From assembly GCA_937904375.1 (NCBI GenBank), contig CALDIG010000319.1, positions 1 through 32,153 of the forward strand: 32,153 nt of DNA, written 5' to 3'. The stretch's first letter is position 1. Every line of letters starts with the position of its first letter. The notes beneath the pieces are model-generated. The model worked only from the letters and a program-made list of their open reading frames with translations. It did no database searches and had not been told where the DNA came from. Position numbers and translations under genes: made by a program. Source of the DNA: an uncultured Prevotellaceae bacterium (GTDB lineage: Bacteria; Bacteroidota; Bacteroidia; Bacteroidales; Muribaculaceae). Below, piece by piece: positions 15,097 to 23,456 of this stretch.

Positions 15097-15960
15097 TTAT
15101 TTCCACCATTTTAATGAAACAACATCCTTGCGCTTAAACAGGTACCATGCTGCGCCAAAACCAAACATTATCAGAATGCCTGAAGTGATAATGCTAAAAA
15201 TAGTGAGTTTATCATCCATTAATGATTCAACAAACCATTCGCCCACACGTTTCATGTCGAAAGAGAAATTCACTATCACTATGAATAATGTTATTATAAA
15301 CAACATCAACTCTATCGCATAGGAAGCAGCAAGTGTCTTGAGCAACGACAGACGAGGCCACAACACGCTACCCATAAAGAAGATAGCGACATTACCTAAG
15401 AGACTTAAAAACATTGCCAACCCCATGAGATGAGAAAGTGATTTTCCGCTAAAAAAGGATGATGAAGCATTGTTACTGAACATTGTGGCGAAGTTTATGG
15501 GACCAGGGACGGCTAAATTCTCGTTCTCAAAGAGCTTCAGAATGGCGAAGCGCGTCAAGTCGGCAAGTTGAGTGCAGATAAAAAACACTACAAATGTCCC
15601 TACCACATAGATTAGAATCTTCACAAGAAACTTCTCAAGGGTGGAAGATGGCGATGTGAAAAAACTTATGCGCTTTGTCTTAGTCTTTAAATTCCAGAAT
15701 GCCATCGATGATATGACGATGCACACAAATGACATGATGGTGAGAACGACCTTCTGTGGGAAATAATTTTGAAGCTGCATTTCCATATAAGATGATGGAG
15801 TCACAAGGTTGCCTAAAATCATTATCATACTCAAGAAGATATAGATGCCTAATGTGGCAAACAGAATGGTGCGTTCTTTTTCTGTCACTTCCTTACGAAG
15901 AGCTGCAACGAAGCGGCTCCAGTTGAATTTTTGATTGACGGTATTCATAGTTTTATTCAT
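15097..15960 (-). CDS. ABC transporter permease subunit
   Basis: A 287-aa inner-membrane protein with about six hydrophobic segments: near 33-52, 71-90, 110-130, 175-200, 210-235 and 255-275. Its start codon overlaps the stop of the ATPase gene (ATGA), so the two are translationally coupled. Sequence detail is too weak to tell the substrate. Together with a YtrA-type repressor, export of an antimicrobial, peptide or other envelope-active compound is most likely. Confidence 0.85.
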   Translation of the reverse strand: MNKTMNTVNQKFNWSRFVAALRKEVTEKERTILFATLGIYIFLSMIMILGNLVTPSSYMEMQLQNYFPQKVVLTIMSFVCIVISSMAFWNLKTKTKRISFFTSPSSTLEKFLVKILIYVVGTFVVFFICTQLADLTRFAILKLFENENLAVPGPINFATMFSNNASSSFFSGKSLSHLMGLAMFLSLLGNVAIFFMGSVLWPRLSLLKTLAASYAIELMLFIITLFIVIVNFSFDMKRVGEWFVESLMDDKLTIFSIITSGILIMFGFGAAWYLFKRKDVVSLKWWK

Positions 15961-16799
15961 TTTGAGGCGTTAAACAATTGGTTGATAGCATCGGGATTCT
16001 GAAGGGTGGCGTTGAATAGCATCTCCAGGTCAACGGCGGTCTCTTCATCGGGCTGAGCGGGAACCACAACTAGCGAGCCCATAACACTAGGCTGGACAAA
16101 AAGCGGTTGGTCGCCTTCTTGCATTGGCCGGAATGCTAGGTGACCCATCACGTCGGCAATAGAGGTGTTGAGCAGCACTCTGCTACGGTCGAGAATGGTC
16201 ACATGGTCGAGGATCTCGCTGATGTCACGCACTTGATGGGTAGAGATGAGCACGAGTTTGTCGTCGGTCATGCCGGTGGTTACAAGTTTGCGGAACTGGC
16301 TCTTGCTGGGGATGTCGAGACCGTTGGTAGGCTCGTCCATAATGAGCACGCGGGTATTGGTGGCGAAGGCGAAAGCCAGGAACACCTTTTTCTTCTGACC
16401 CATCGAGAGCGAGTGAAGCTTCACATCCATGTCACCGCCCATCTCGAAGATGTCGAGGTAACGCTGAAGGTCCTCCATCGAGAAATTGGGATAGAACGGA
16501 GAGTTGATGCTCACATAGCGCTTCAATGTGAGATTAGGCAACTCAATCTCCTCGGGAATAAGGAAGATGTCACTCATTGTCTTGGGCAGGCGCTCACGCA
16601 CGTTCACGCTGTCTAGTGTCACCTCGCCAGTCTTGGGAGTTAGCAAGCCACACATTAAATTAATAAGAGTGGATTTGCCGGCACCGTTCTTGCCGAGCAG
16701 GCCATAAATGTTACCAGCACTCAATTCAAGCGATAAATCATGGAATAAATCTCCAAGATGCTTGTTGTAACTGAAACTTAAATTGTTGATTGAAAACAT
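15957..16799 (-). CDS. ABC transporter ATP-binding subunit
   Basis: A 280-aa ATPase. Walker A is GKNGAGKST (36-44), the signature loop is LSMGQ (131-135), Walker B is VLIMDEP (151-157), the D-loop is NGLD and the H-loop is LISTH near residue 188. The last 60 residues extend past the nucleotide-binding domain and look like the variable tail seen in exporter ATPases. It is the first gene of the operon with the permease and GntR regulator and is directly downstream of the palindromic operator. Confidence 0.95.
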   Translation of the reverse strand: MFSINNLSFSYNKHLGDLFHDLSLELSAGNIYGLLGKNGAGKSTLINLMCGLLTPKTGEVTLDSVNVRERLPKTMSDIFLIPEEIELPNLTLKRYVSINSPFYPNFSMEDLQRYLDIFEMGGDMDVKLHSLSMGQKKKVFLAFAFATNTRVLIMDEPTNGLDIPSKSQFRKLVTTGMTDDKLVLISTHQVRDISEILDHVTILDRSRVLLNTSIADVMGHLAFRPMQEGDQPLFVQPSVMGSLVVVPAQPDEETAVDLEMLFNATLQNPDAINQLFNASK

Positions 16800-16838
16800 A
16801 ATAGTAGTATTTTAAAATGATTACTTGATTACCAAACT

Positions 16839-16862
16839 AGTGTACTACTTAACTAGTACACT
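16839..16862. promoter_or_regulatory. Operator palindrome of the YtrA-ABC operon
   Basis: AGTGTACTA and TAGTACACT are perfect inverted arms around CTTAAC. The site begins one base downstream of the -7 element on the minus strand and so covers the predicted transcription start, as expected for autorepression by the GntR protein. Confidence 0.8.
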
Positions 16863-16863
16863 G

Positions 16864-16896
16864 CAAAGGTATAACGGTTGTGCCGTAACCTCCAAA
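16864..16896 (-). promoter_or_regulatory. Promoter of the ABC-GntR operon
   Basis: On the minus strand a TTTG -33 box (16893-16896) is followed after 21 bases by TACCTTTG (16864-16871), which matches the Bacteroidetes consensus. The leader to the ATG at 16799 is about 57 bases. Confidence 0.8.
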
Positions 16897-17341
16897 TTTA
16901 TTAACACTGTTTAATATTCTTCTTTAAATATTTAACCAATGTTAACTATTCATAATTGTGAATCGCTCAACGGTTATATTATGAATGTTAGCCTATAAGT
17001 TCCTCTTCCTTTATCGTTGGTGTTTTTATGACTAAGCTGCAAAACGCCATTGGATGTCAATATTATGTCGAGTTCAAGTGCCAAAATACATTCAGCTGCG
17101 CCGCAAACCTAATTTTCACCGACCTCTACACATTATCAGCGATGTAACCTAAAATGTACTTATCAGAACTCTGGTATCGGTATTCTTGACTACAGATTTA
17201 ATAATTAAACACTACATTGCTAAAAAGAGATTTATATAATAACACTACATATTAATAATTAATTACCTGATATTAAATAAGCTAACATTTTGTTTATTAC
17301 TACACATTCTTATATTTAAAAGCAAAGAACACTCATTATAA
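16897..17341. other. AT-rich divergent intergenic region
   Basis: No gene is seen. A hairpin of ATTCATAAT (16948-16956) with ATTATGAAT (16978-16986), extended by TTAAC...GTTAG, is the only structure noted. It separates the divergent ABC operon and DUF47 gene. Confidence 0.5.
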
Positions 17342-17373
17342 TTTGCACATAAAATGCAGATGTTGTATTTTTG
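17342..17373 (+). promoter_or_regulatory. Promoter of the DUF47 gene
   Basis: TTTG at 17342-17345, a 20-base spacer, then TATTTTTG at 17366-17373. This is a near-ideal Bacteroidetes promoter, with the ATG at 17402 about 20 bases after the predicted start. Confidence 0.8.
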
Positions 17374-17401
17374 CATTTAAAAACTAAGAAACAGATAGGG
17401 T

Positions 17402-18049
17402 ATGTTTGGACTGAAGAAGACAAATAAGACAATAAGTGACCTTGATAGTTTTCTAGACTATCTTGACGAATGCGTACTCACCTACAAGAGCGGTATCAAG
17501 AACTATCTTGAAGGCAACAAGAAGGATTTTGATGACAACCTTGCAAGTATCACGCGGCTGCGCGACACCACCACCGAGTTGCGCCGCACGATAGAGAACG
17601 AGCTTTATAGCTATTCGCTTGTCACCGACCAACGTGTGGAAATCATGCAGCTGCTGGAGCGCCTCGACATGATTATCAACCTGCTTCACAAGAACTTGTG
17701 GCAGTATGAGATAGAGATCCCCTTCTTCCCATCGGAGCTGAACATTGACTTCCTCAAACTCGTGGAAGTAACAGGTTTAGCGGTAGAGGGCACCATCCAG
17801 GCTTCGCGCGACTACTTCAAGGCTCCGCGTTTTGTTGGTGAAAAGACTCATCGCATCTATTTCTTTGAGAAAGAGGTGAGCAAGATTGCCCAGTCGATCA
17901 AACGCCGAGTGTTCCACGAGATGGACAACTTCAAACTCAGCCAAAAGTTCCACCTGCGCTATTTCACCCTCCACGTGGAGGAGCTTGCCGAAGAGGCTGT
18001 GCGTGTCGCCGACCACCTCACCATCATGGTCATTAAGTTGAATAACTAA
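17402..18049 (+). CDS. DUF47 (PhoU-like) family protein
   Basis: A 215-aa all-helical cytoplasmic protein. The order of helices and the spacing of acidic and hydrophobic residues (DSFLDYLDECVLTYKSGIKNYL, ITRLRDTTTELRRTIENELYSY) fit DUF47, a PhoU-related family normally encoded next to a PiT phosphate transporter and thought to control it. Here the next gene, 24 bases on, is a polytopic membrane protein with an HTH rather than a standard PiT transporter. Metal-binding clusters of the PhoU type cannot be assigned with confidence. Confidence 0.85.
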   Translation: MFGLKKTNKTISDLDSFLDYLDECVLTYKSGIKNYLEGNKKDFDDNLASITRLRDTTTELRRTIENELYSYSLVTDQRVEIMQLLERLDMIINLLHKNLWQYEIEIPFFPSELNIDFLKLVEVTGLAVEGTIQASRDYFKAPRFVGEKTHRIYFFEKEVSKIAQSIKRRVFHEMDNFKLSQKFHLRYFTLHVEELAEEAVRVADHLTIMVIKLNN

Positions 18050-18073
18050 TCTATTAGTCATAAATCTAATCCT

Positions 18074-19660
18074 ATGGAACTTGCATTGTCGATATTATTT
18101 CTCCTTATGATAGGAGCGTGGCTTGGATACCGGGAAATTGGTGTCAGTTTCCTGGGCATCCACATCCGCGACATGATATCTACACGCTTGTTCGGCACAT
18201 TGCAGTTCTTGGTGGTGGCAGCGTTTATAGTGGGAGCCTACGTAATAAATGTCAATTTCCACACTGCACCTGACCATCCCTACAACACAACAACCATAGA
18301 GGCATCGGTGATTTTGTGTGCTATGGTTATGACTGTCGCCATAGTGCGTGCCGCCAATCAATACACCTCGGCAATCACTGCTTTTTGGGGAGCCTTGACA
18401 GCATTCGGGATAGAACATAACTGGTTTAACAACACTTCTTTAGTCGTTGCCTTGCTGCTCTCGTTGATAGCCGCGCCCATAGCCGGCACACTTCTGTTCC
18501 ATCTCTACCAGAGAATATTCAACCACATTATATATAAAAGCGACCTCCACCTGCTCATCAAGAATCTACACATGAAGCGTCTGGCACTCGCTGGCATCAT
18601 CCTCGGCGGCGTGGCACTTGCCGTGAATTATGCCTTGCTCACTGCCCCGATGCTCAGCAGTGTGACAGCCGAGATGAACACAGCGTCACCAGTTTCAATC
18701 GCCGTTGCCGCCATTGTGATGAGCGCAGTGATGATAATCCCCGCAGCAACCGTGCTGCACAACGAGAATCACGGCGCCAAGCGAATGCGCTGGGCGCTGC
18801 CGTCGCTCTATGCCCTCATCACGGTGCTGATGCTAGGCAATGTGGCAGGAACACTCCTATTAGGCCTTGTGCCGGTGATAGTGTCGCCGAGCCAAATCAG
18901 GGAGTGCTGCAAAATTTCGACTGGCGACCGCCACCGCACCCTCATCAACCTGGCGAGCATCACGGTAGCGACACCTGTCATCGCTTTCTTAATAGCCTTT
19001 GTGATGCTCACTGCTGTGAAGAACTCTCTCATAATGCTGATTATCACGGGCTTCGTTCTCATCACCTGCCTTCTCGTGATACAAAACTCACGACAGAGGC
19101 GCAAGCACACACAAACCGAGAAGGCGCTCCATGCCGAACTCACGCACAGCAGCGAGACCGGCGACGAGCGCAACCGCCTCGATGTCGCCGCCGTCACATC
19201 ACAGTTCAACGTGATGACAAGCGCGATTGACATCAAGCATAAAGAGCTAGTAAACCTTTCATTATATATCAAGCAGCAGCGTCAGTACCTCGAAGACCTG
19301 GGCAAGAGCCTCAACGATTTGTCGCAAGAGGAAGACGTGGCATTGCTGCGCCAGCAACTGCGCGAGACAGCGCAAAAACTCAACGATAACATGCGGCTAA
19401 CCGATGAGATGGATCAATTCTACAACCAAGTGGAGGACCTTCACAAGAACTTCGTGAGCCGCCTGATTATGCGTTGTGGCACTCTGTCGGAGAAGGAGAA
19501 GCGCCTGGCGATACTGCTTCGCCTGGGCTTCTCCAGCAAAGACATCGCAGGCATGATGAACGTGGAGCCTAAGAGCGTGGAGGTGAGCCGCTACCGCTTC
19601 CGCCGCAAACTCAAGCTCGAGCGCAGCGTCAATATCGTGGAATATCTGCAAATGATATAA
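18074..19660 (+). CDS. Polytopic membrane protein with C-terminal coiled coil and LuxR-like HTH
   Basis: A 528-aa protein. About ten hydrophobic segments lie in residues 1-335 (for example 42-61, 77-93, 123-144, 167-190, 206-224, 238-262, 287-310, 314-333). A coiled coil follows (about 370-455) and then a helix-turn-helix at 465-528 (LSEKEKRLAILLRLGFSSKDIAGMMNVEPKSVEVSRYRFRRKL), close to the LuxR-like ends of Bacteroidetes sensory regulators. The membrane part is transporter-like in size and its placement after DUF47 is where a PiT transporter is expected, but the GANDxANA motif of PiT proteins is not visible. It may be a membrane-tethered transcription factor responding to phosphate or another solute; this is inference. 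It is followed by the porin gene after about 95 bases. Confidence 0.8.
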   Translation: MELALSILFLLMIGAWLGYREIGVSFLGIHIRDMISTRLFGTLQFLVVAAFIVGAYVINVNFHTAPDHPYNTTTIEASVILCAMVMTVAIVRAANQYTSAITAFWGALTAFGIEHNWFNNTSLVVALLLSLIAAPIAGTLLFHLYQRIFNHIIYKSDLHLLIKNLHMKRLALAGIILGGVALAVNYALLTAPMLSSVTAEMNTASPVSIAVAAIVMSAVMIIPAATVLHNENHGAKRMRWALPSLYALITVLMLGNVAGTLLLGLVPVIVSPSQIRECCKISTGDRHRTLINLASITVATPVIAFLIAFVMLTAVKNSLIMLIITGFVLITCLLVIQNSRQRRKHTQTEKALHAELTHSSETGDERNRLDVAAVTSQFNVMTSAIDIKHKELVNLSLYIKQQRQYLEDLGKSLNDLSQEEDVALLRQQLRETAQKLNDNMRLTDEMDQFYNQVEDLHKNFVSRLIMRCGTLSEKEKRLAILLRLGFSSKDIAGMMNVEPKSVEVSRYRFRRKLKLERSVNIVEYLQMI

Positions 19661-19756
19661 GAAAGTTTTCAGTTTTTTAGTTTTAAAATTCTATTCATAA
19701 ATATCAGTGATATAATGCAGTAAACATCTAATTTATTAACTTAAATGTTTTGTACA

Positions 19757-21120
19757 ATGAAAAAATTATTAACTCTATCCTTTGTGCTGGCATTCTCTGC
19801 CTTGGGCAGTGTGTGGGCACAAGAAGAAGACGGGAACGTCACCTACAACCAGTATGGCGTTCGCGTTGACCGTGAAGAGCTGATCTCAGAGCAGCGTAAC
19901 AACATCCTCACGTTTGAGTCAAAGAACAAGCAGTACCGCCTGTGGTTTGACAACCGCGTTCAAGTTGACGGTGCCATGTTCTTCGGCAACAACAAAGACT
20001 ACAACCCGATTGGCAACAACGTGTCGATTCGCCGTGCTCGTTTCGCCGTCAAGGCCCGCCTGCCTCACAACTGGTATGGCGAGATTGACATGGACATGGC
20101 CGACGGAAAGTTTGAGTTGAAGGACGCCATCATCCAATTTGACGGAATCCCCAACGTGTCGATCAAGGCAGGTAACTTCAAGGAGGACTTCTCGATGGAG
20201 CAGACCACCTCGTCGCGCTACCTCACCTTCATGGAGCGTCCAATGGTATGTAAGGCTCTTGTTCCCTCGCGCCACCTCGGTCTCCAGATTTCTTACCTGC
20301 GCGACCACTTCCGCGCCACCGGTGGTGTGTTCTTCCAAACCGTCGCCGGCGAGGAAGAGCTTGGCTACGTTCAGGACAACAACAAGGACTTTGGTCGCAA
20401 CCAGGGCTACTCATTCACCGGTAAGATAGGCTGGATGCCTTACGCCAAAGACCGCAGCTGGGGTCTCTACCTGGGTGGTAAGGCTTCTTACCGCACTCCT
20501 AAGACCGATGAGGCAACAGGAGAGTGGGGCGGCATGCGTTTCAGCACTCGCAATGCCACCAGTATCAACCGCAAGAAATATCTTGAACCGATGTAATCAA
20601 AGATGTGGACCACAAAGTGCTCTACGGTCTCGAGGGTGCCGCTTACTACGGTCCAGCCCGTATCCAGAGTGAGTGGATCAACGCCAACGTAGATGCCGCC
20701 GCAAACAAATACAACTTCAACGGCTGGTATGTTCACGCATCATGTCTGCTCTTTGGCGGCAAGCAACGCTTCAACACCGCCGAGGGCGAGTTCACACAGC
20801 CTTCCCGCGGCCGCAAGTGGGGCGACATTGAGCTTGCTGTTCGCTACGACTACCTGAACCTCAACAACAAAGATGTTTATGGTGGTGCTGGCGAGAACTT
20901 CACATTTGGTATTAACTACTGGATTAACAACAGCGTTAAGGTTGTACTCAACTACCAGTATTCCAACAACGACCGCTACGCCAACGGCAAGGGCAAACTC
21001 TTGACTGGCCATGATGCCGACGGCAAGCCTACCGGCGACTACACTAAGATTGTAGAGGCCAAGGGCAAAGGCGGCGTTAGCTACCACATGATGGGTCTGC
21101 GTTTCGAGATTAACTTCTAA
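19757..21120 (+). pseudogene. Phosphate-selective porin O/P family protein, interrupted by a one-base deletion
   Basis: An exported outer-membrane barrel protein of about 454 aa if read through the lesion. The signal peptide MKKLLTLSFVLAFSALGSVWAQ supports the ATG at 19757 rather than 19745. Family features include FESKNKQYRLWFDNRVQVDGAMFF, SIRRARFAVKARL, DMDMADGKFELKDAIIQF and the terminal GLRFEINF. The first frame stops at 20594-20596; the second frame continues from about 20587. One missing base near 20585-20587 explains it: restoring it gives KYLDTDVIKDVDHKV. Otherwise the two halves join perfectly. Such porins pass phosphate or pyrophosphate. The lesion may be real or an assembly error, and the neighbour has the same type of lesion. 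Confidence 0.85.
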
Positions 21121-21150
21121 TTTTGTTTAACTTAATAAACGATTATAACA

Positions 21151-22007
21151 ATGAAGACTATAAAATTAGCACTCATGCTCCTTATCGCTCTTGCGATGAC
21201 CGCATGCGTTGAAGATAAAGTTTATGAGGGTCCTAACACCATCGAGGCGGTGTCGATTAACCCCGATGCACCCACTTCGTTTGACGACGTAGTGGTCACC
21301 GCCAAGGTTTCAGGTCTGTTATCAGTGACAAAAGCCGTTTTAGAATATACAATCGATGGCAACAACAACACAGTTGAGATGGCTGGCGATGGCAAGACTT
21401 ACACTGCCACCATTCCCGCGCAGCCCGATGGCACTAAGGTGAGCTACGTAGTAATCATCACCAATGAGGCAGGCTACACCTCTACCGTTGAGAAAGATTA
21501 TACCGTGGGTGACAAGCCCAGCGACTACACCAAGCTCGTCATCAACGAGGTATATGGTGCTGGTGCCGACAATGAGAAATATCTTGAGCTCTACAACAAT
21601 GGCGACGACCCAATCAAGCTGCAAGGCGTAGTAATCCGCAAGGACGAGGCCGATGACGTTTGGGTTGGCGAGGCTGGCGAAGTTATCATGGGTCATGGCT
21701 ACTTCTGCATTGTTGGTGCCAAGAACACCCTTGGCGAAGGCGGTAGTGGTCCCAACCCACGTCCAATGACCAAAGGTCTCTCGGCAAAGAAGAGCGTGCT
21801 CTTCCAAGTCTATGACCCCAACAGCACTCTCATTACCAAGTTTGAGCGTGGTGAGAAACTTGATGGATGGGGCAACCAATCGCTTACCGAGAATAAGCAG
21901 ACCTGGAGCGCTGTCCTAACGGTACCGGGAGGTATATGATTGCCGATAAGACTCTGGGAACCAAGAACCCCGACACTGGTACCGAAGACGCAACTGTAGT
22001 ACAGTAA
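21151..22007 (+). pseudogene. Lamin-tail-domain lipoprotein, interrupted by a one-base deletion near its 3' end
   Basis: A lipoprotein of about 285 aa if read through. The lipobox is ALAMTAC with Cys19. An Ig-like fold follows at about 30-125, then a lamin tail domain (LVINEVYGAGADNEKYLELYNNGDDPIKLQGVVI). The open frame ends at 21939. A shift near 21907-21911 restores a conserved ending, SRCPNGTGRYMIADKTLG, down to a stop at 22005-22007, so one C appears to be missing in AGCGC. It is probably surface-anchored and encoded with the porin, 30 bases upstream. The lamin tail domain is common in Bacteroidetes surface proteins and secreted nucleases; no catalytic domain is present here. Confidence 0.8.
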
Positions 22008-22030
22008 ACACAATCTATAAAACATCCTAT

Positions 22031-22069
22031 GACTTGGCAGGCAGCAAGGCCTGTCTGCCAGGTCTTTTT
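22031..22069 (+). terminator. Intrinsic terminator after the lipoprotein gene
   Basis: GACTTGGCAG (22031-22040) pairs with CTGCCAGGTC (22055-22064) with one G-U pair and is followed by five T. Its distance from the restored stop at 22007 supports the longer reading of the lipoprotein. Confidence 0.8.
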
Positions 22070-22119
22070 GAAAAAACAAGCAAAAAAGTAATCCCAAATC
22101 AATAAAATCCTATAAGAAA

Positions 22120-22764
22120 ATGGCAAAAGAAGAATTAAAGATTGGTGAGATATCTAAACCACGTTTTGAATTCCGCAGCTTCGGACGCTGCTTCTGCGAG
22201 GCAGGAAAGCGCATGGCACGCCTTAGTGCTCCCGTTCCCGAGAAAGTGTGGGAGCGTCACAGCACCGAGACCTACATCGTGAGCCGCACCAACGACGTGA
22301 ACAACACCAAGATACGCAACGGCAAGATGGACATCAAGACCTTCGTTCAGGAGGTTGACGGCCTCGAGCAGTGGAACCCACTGATGAAGGGCGAGTTTCC
22401 CATCAGCGCACAAGTGCTCCGTGAGGAAGTGTTCCCCGCCTTCAAGGTAGAGGGCATGCCCGAGCTCACCAAGGACGAATATACCCTCGAGGAGTTCCTC
22501 CAGATGATTGACGAGCACCCCGACCTCCAGGCTGTGAAAGTTGAGAAAGCACGCTATGGATACATGGTCAACGACACTATCTGCGAGACCGGCGAGGTTT
22601 ACATCAACGGCGCTATGGTACGCACCATCAACAGCGAGAGCACCGAGATTGAGGACATCAAGAAGACCATCGCCGACTGCGGCCTTGAAGGCGTTGAGAA
22701 CATCAACTATCTGCAAGCCATCAAGCGCGTGATTGGCATGATTAACAAACCTTTGGCTAATTAA
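22120..22764 (+). CDS. Possible CYTH-like protein
   Basis: A 214-aa soluble protein that I do not recognise with certainty. The pattern ETYIVSRTNDVNNTKIRNGKMDIK, LEQWNPLMKGEFPI and VEKARYGYMVNDTICETGEVYIN has the alternating charged strands of a CYTH (triphosphate tunnel) fold, and the end (ESTEIEDIKKTIADCGLEGVENINYLQAIKRV) matches the helical tail of such proteins. The usual ExExK start motif is missing. The next gene is a clear CYTH protein, which makes a paired function plausible. A structure prediction would settle the fold. Confidence 0.55.
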   Translation: MAKEELKIGEISKPRFEFRSFGRCFCEAGKRMARLSAPVPEKVWERHSTETYIVSRTNDVNNTKIRNGKMDIKTFVQEVDGLEQWNPLMKGEFPISAQVLREEVFPAFKVEGMPELTKDEYTLEEFLQMIDEHPDLQAVKVEKARYGYMVNDTICETGEVYINGAMVRTINSESTEIEDIKKTIADCGLEGVENINYLQAIKRVIGMINKPLAN

Positions 22765-22765
22765 G

Positions 22766-22883
22766 GATTAGTTGACGCTTCGCGCGATTAGAGATTAGTT
22801 GGCGCTTCGCGTCGATTAGAGATTAGTTGACGCTTCGCGCGATTAGAGATTAGTTGGCGCTTCGCGCCGATTAGAGATTAGTG
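22766..22883. repeat. Alternating 27/28-bp tandem repeats between the two CYTH-type genes
   Basis: Four units at 22766-22792, 22793-22820, 22821-22847 and 22848-22875 plus a partial fifth. All begin GATTAGTTG and end CGATTAGA. Units alternate between GACGCTTCGCG and GGCGCTTCGCG forms, giving a 55-bp higher-order period. The second and fourth form GGCGC-TTC-GCGYC hairpins. It fills the spacer between the genes. Confidence 0.9.
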
Positions 22884-22916
22884 ATATTAGAAATCTACTA
22901 AAAACTGATTTTAACT

Positions 22917-23387
22917 ATGGCACAAGAAATAGAAAGAAAATTCCTTGTAAAAGGTGATTTTAAGGATGAGGCTTTCAAAGCCACACGCATCATTCAGGGT
23001 TATCTGTGCTCGGTTCCCGAGCGCACAGTGAGAGTCCGCGTTAAGGGCGAAAAAGGGTTCATCACCGTCAAAGGCATTGGCAACGAGAGCGGAGCCAGCC
23101 GCTTTGAGTGGGAGAAAGAGATTCCCGCCGACGAGGTGATGGAGCTGCTCAAGATTTGCGAGCCCGGCGTTATCGACAAGACACGCTATCTGGTGAAAGC
23201 TGGCGAGCGCACCTTCGAGGTTGATGAGTTCTACGGCGACAACGACGGACTCACCGTTGCCGAGGTGGAGCTGCCTAGCGAGGACGCCGACTTCGACCGC
23301 CCCGCATGGCTGGGCGAAGAAGTTACTGGCGACGTGAAGTACTACAACTCCATGCTCATGAAGAACCCCTACAAGAACTGGAAATAA
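22917..23387 (+). CDS. CYTH domain protein (probable inorganic triphosphatase or polyphosphate-related)
   Basis: A 156-aa protein consisting of a single CYTH domain. The diagnostic start EIERKFLV is at residues 4-11, followed by TVRVRVKGEKGFITVKG, SRFEWEKEIP and EVDEFYGDNDGLTVAEVEL, which carry the paired charged residues lining the triphosphate tunnel. Bacterial single-domain CYTH proteins hydrolyse inorganic triphosphate or related substrates with a divalent metal. It is followed by a strong terminator at 23411. Its place near DUF47 and porin O/P genes suits phosphate metabolism. Confidence 0.93.
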   Translation: MAQEIERKFLVKGDFKDEAFKATRIIQGYLCSVPERTVRVRVKGEKGFITVKGIGNESGASRFEWEKEIPADEVMELLKICEPGVIDKTRYLVKAGERTFEVDEFYGDNDGLTVAEVELPSEDADFDRPAWLGEEVTGDVKYYNSMLMKNPYKNWK

Positions 23388-23410
23388 TCTATTATCATCG
23401 ACTTGCAACT

Positions 23411-23440
23411 GGGGGTGGCGGTACCCGGCACCCCCTTTTT
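23411..23440 (+). terminator. Strong intrinsic terminator after the CYTH gene
   Basis: GGGGGTG (23411-23417) pairs with CACCCCC (23429-23435) with further G-C pairs inside, followed by five T. It lies inside the apparent upstream extension of the SLC13 frame, which argues for the later start of that gene. Confidence 0.9.
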
Positions 23441-23456
23441 CAAAAACCTTAAAGAA

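Noticed and set aside
19745..19756. Earlier ATG for the porin
   Set aside because: The ATG at 19757 starts a regular Lys-Lys signal peptide; the extra four residues would weaken it.
23403..23456. Upstream TTG start for the SLC13 gene
   Set aside because: The extension would be encoded by a strong intrinsic terminator (23411-23440). The ATG at 23457 gives a normal N-terminus.
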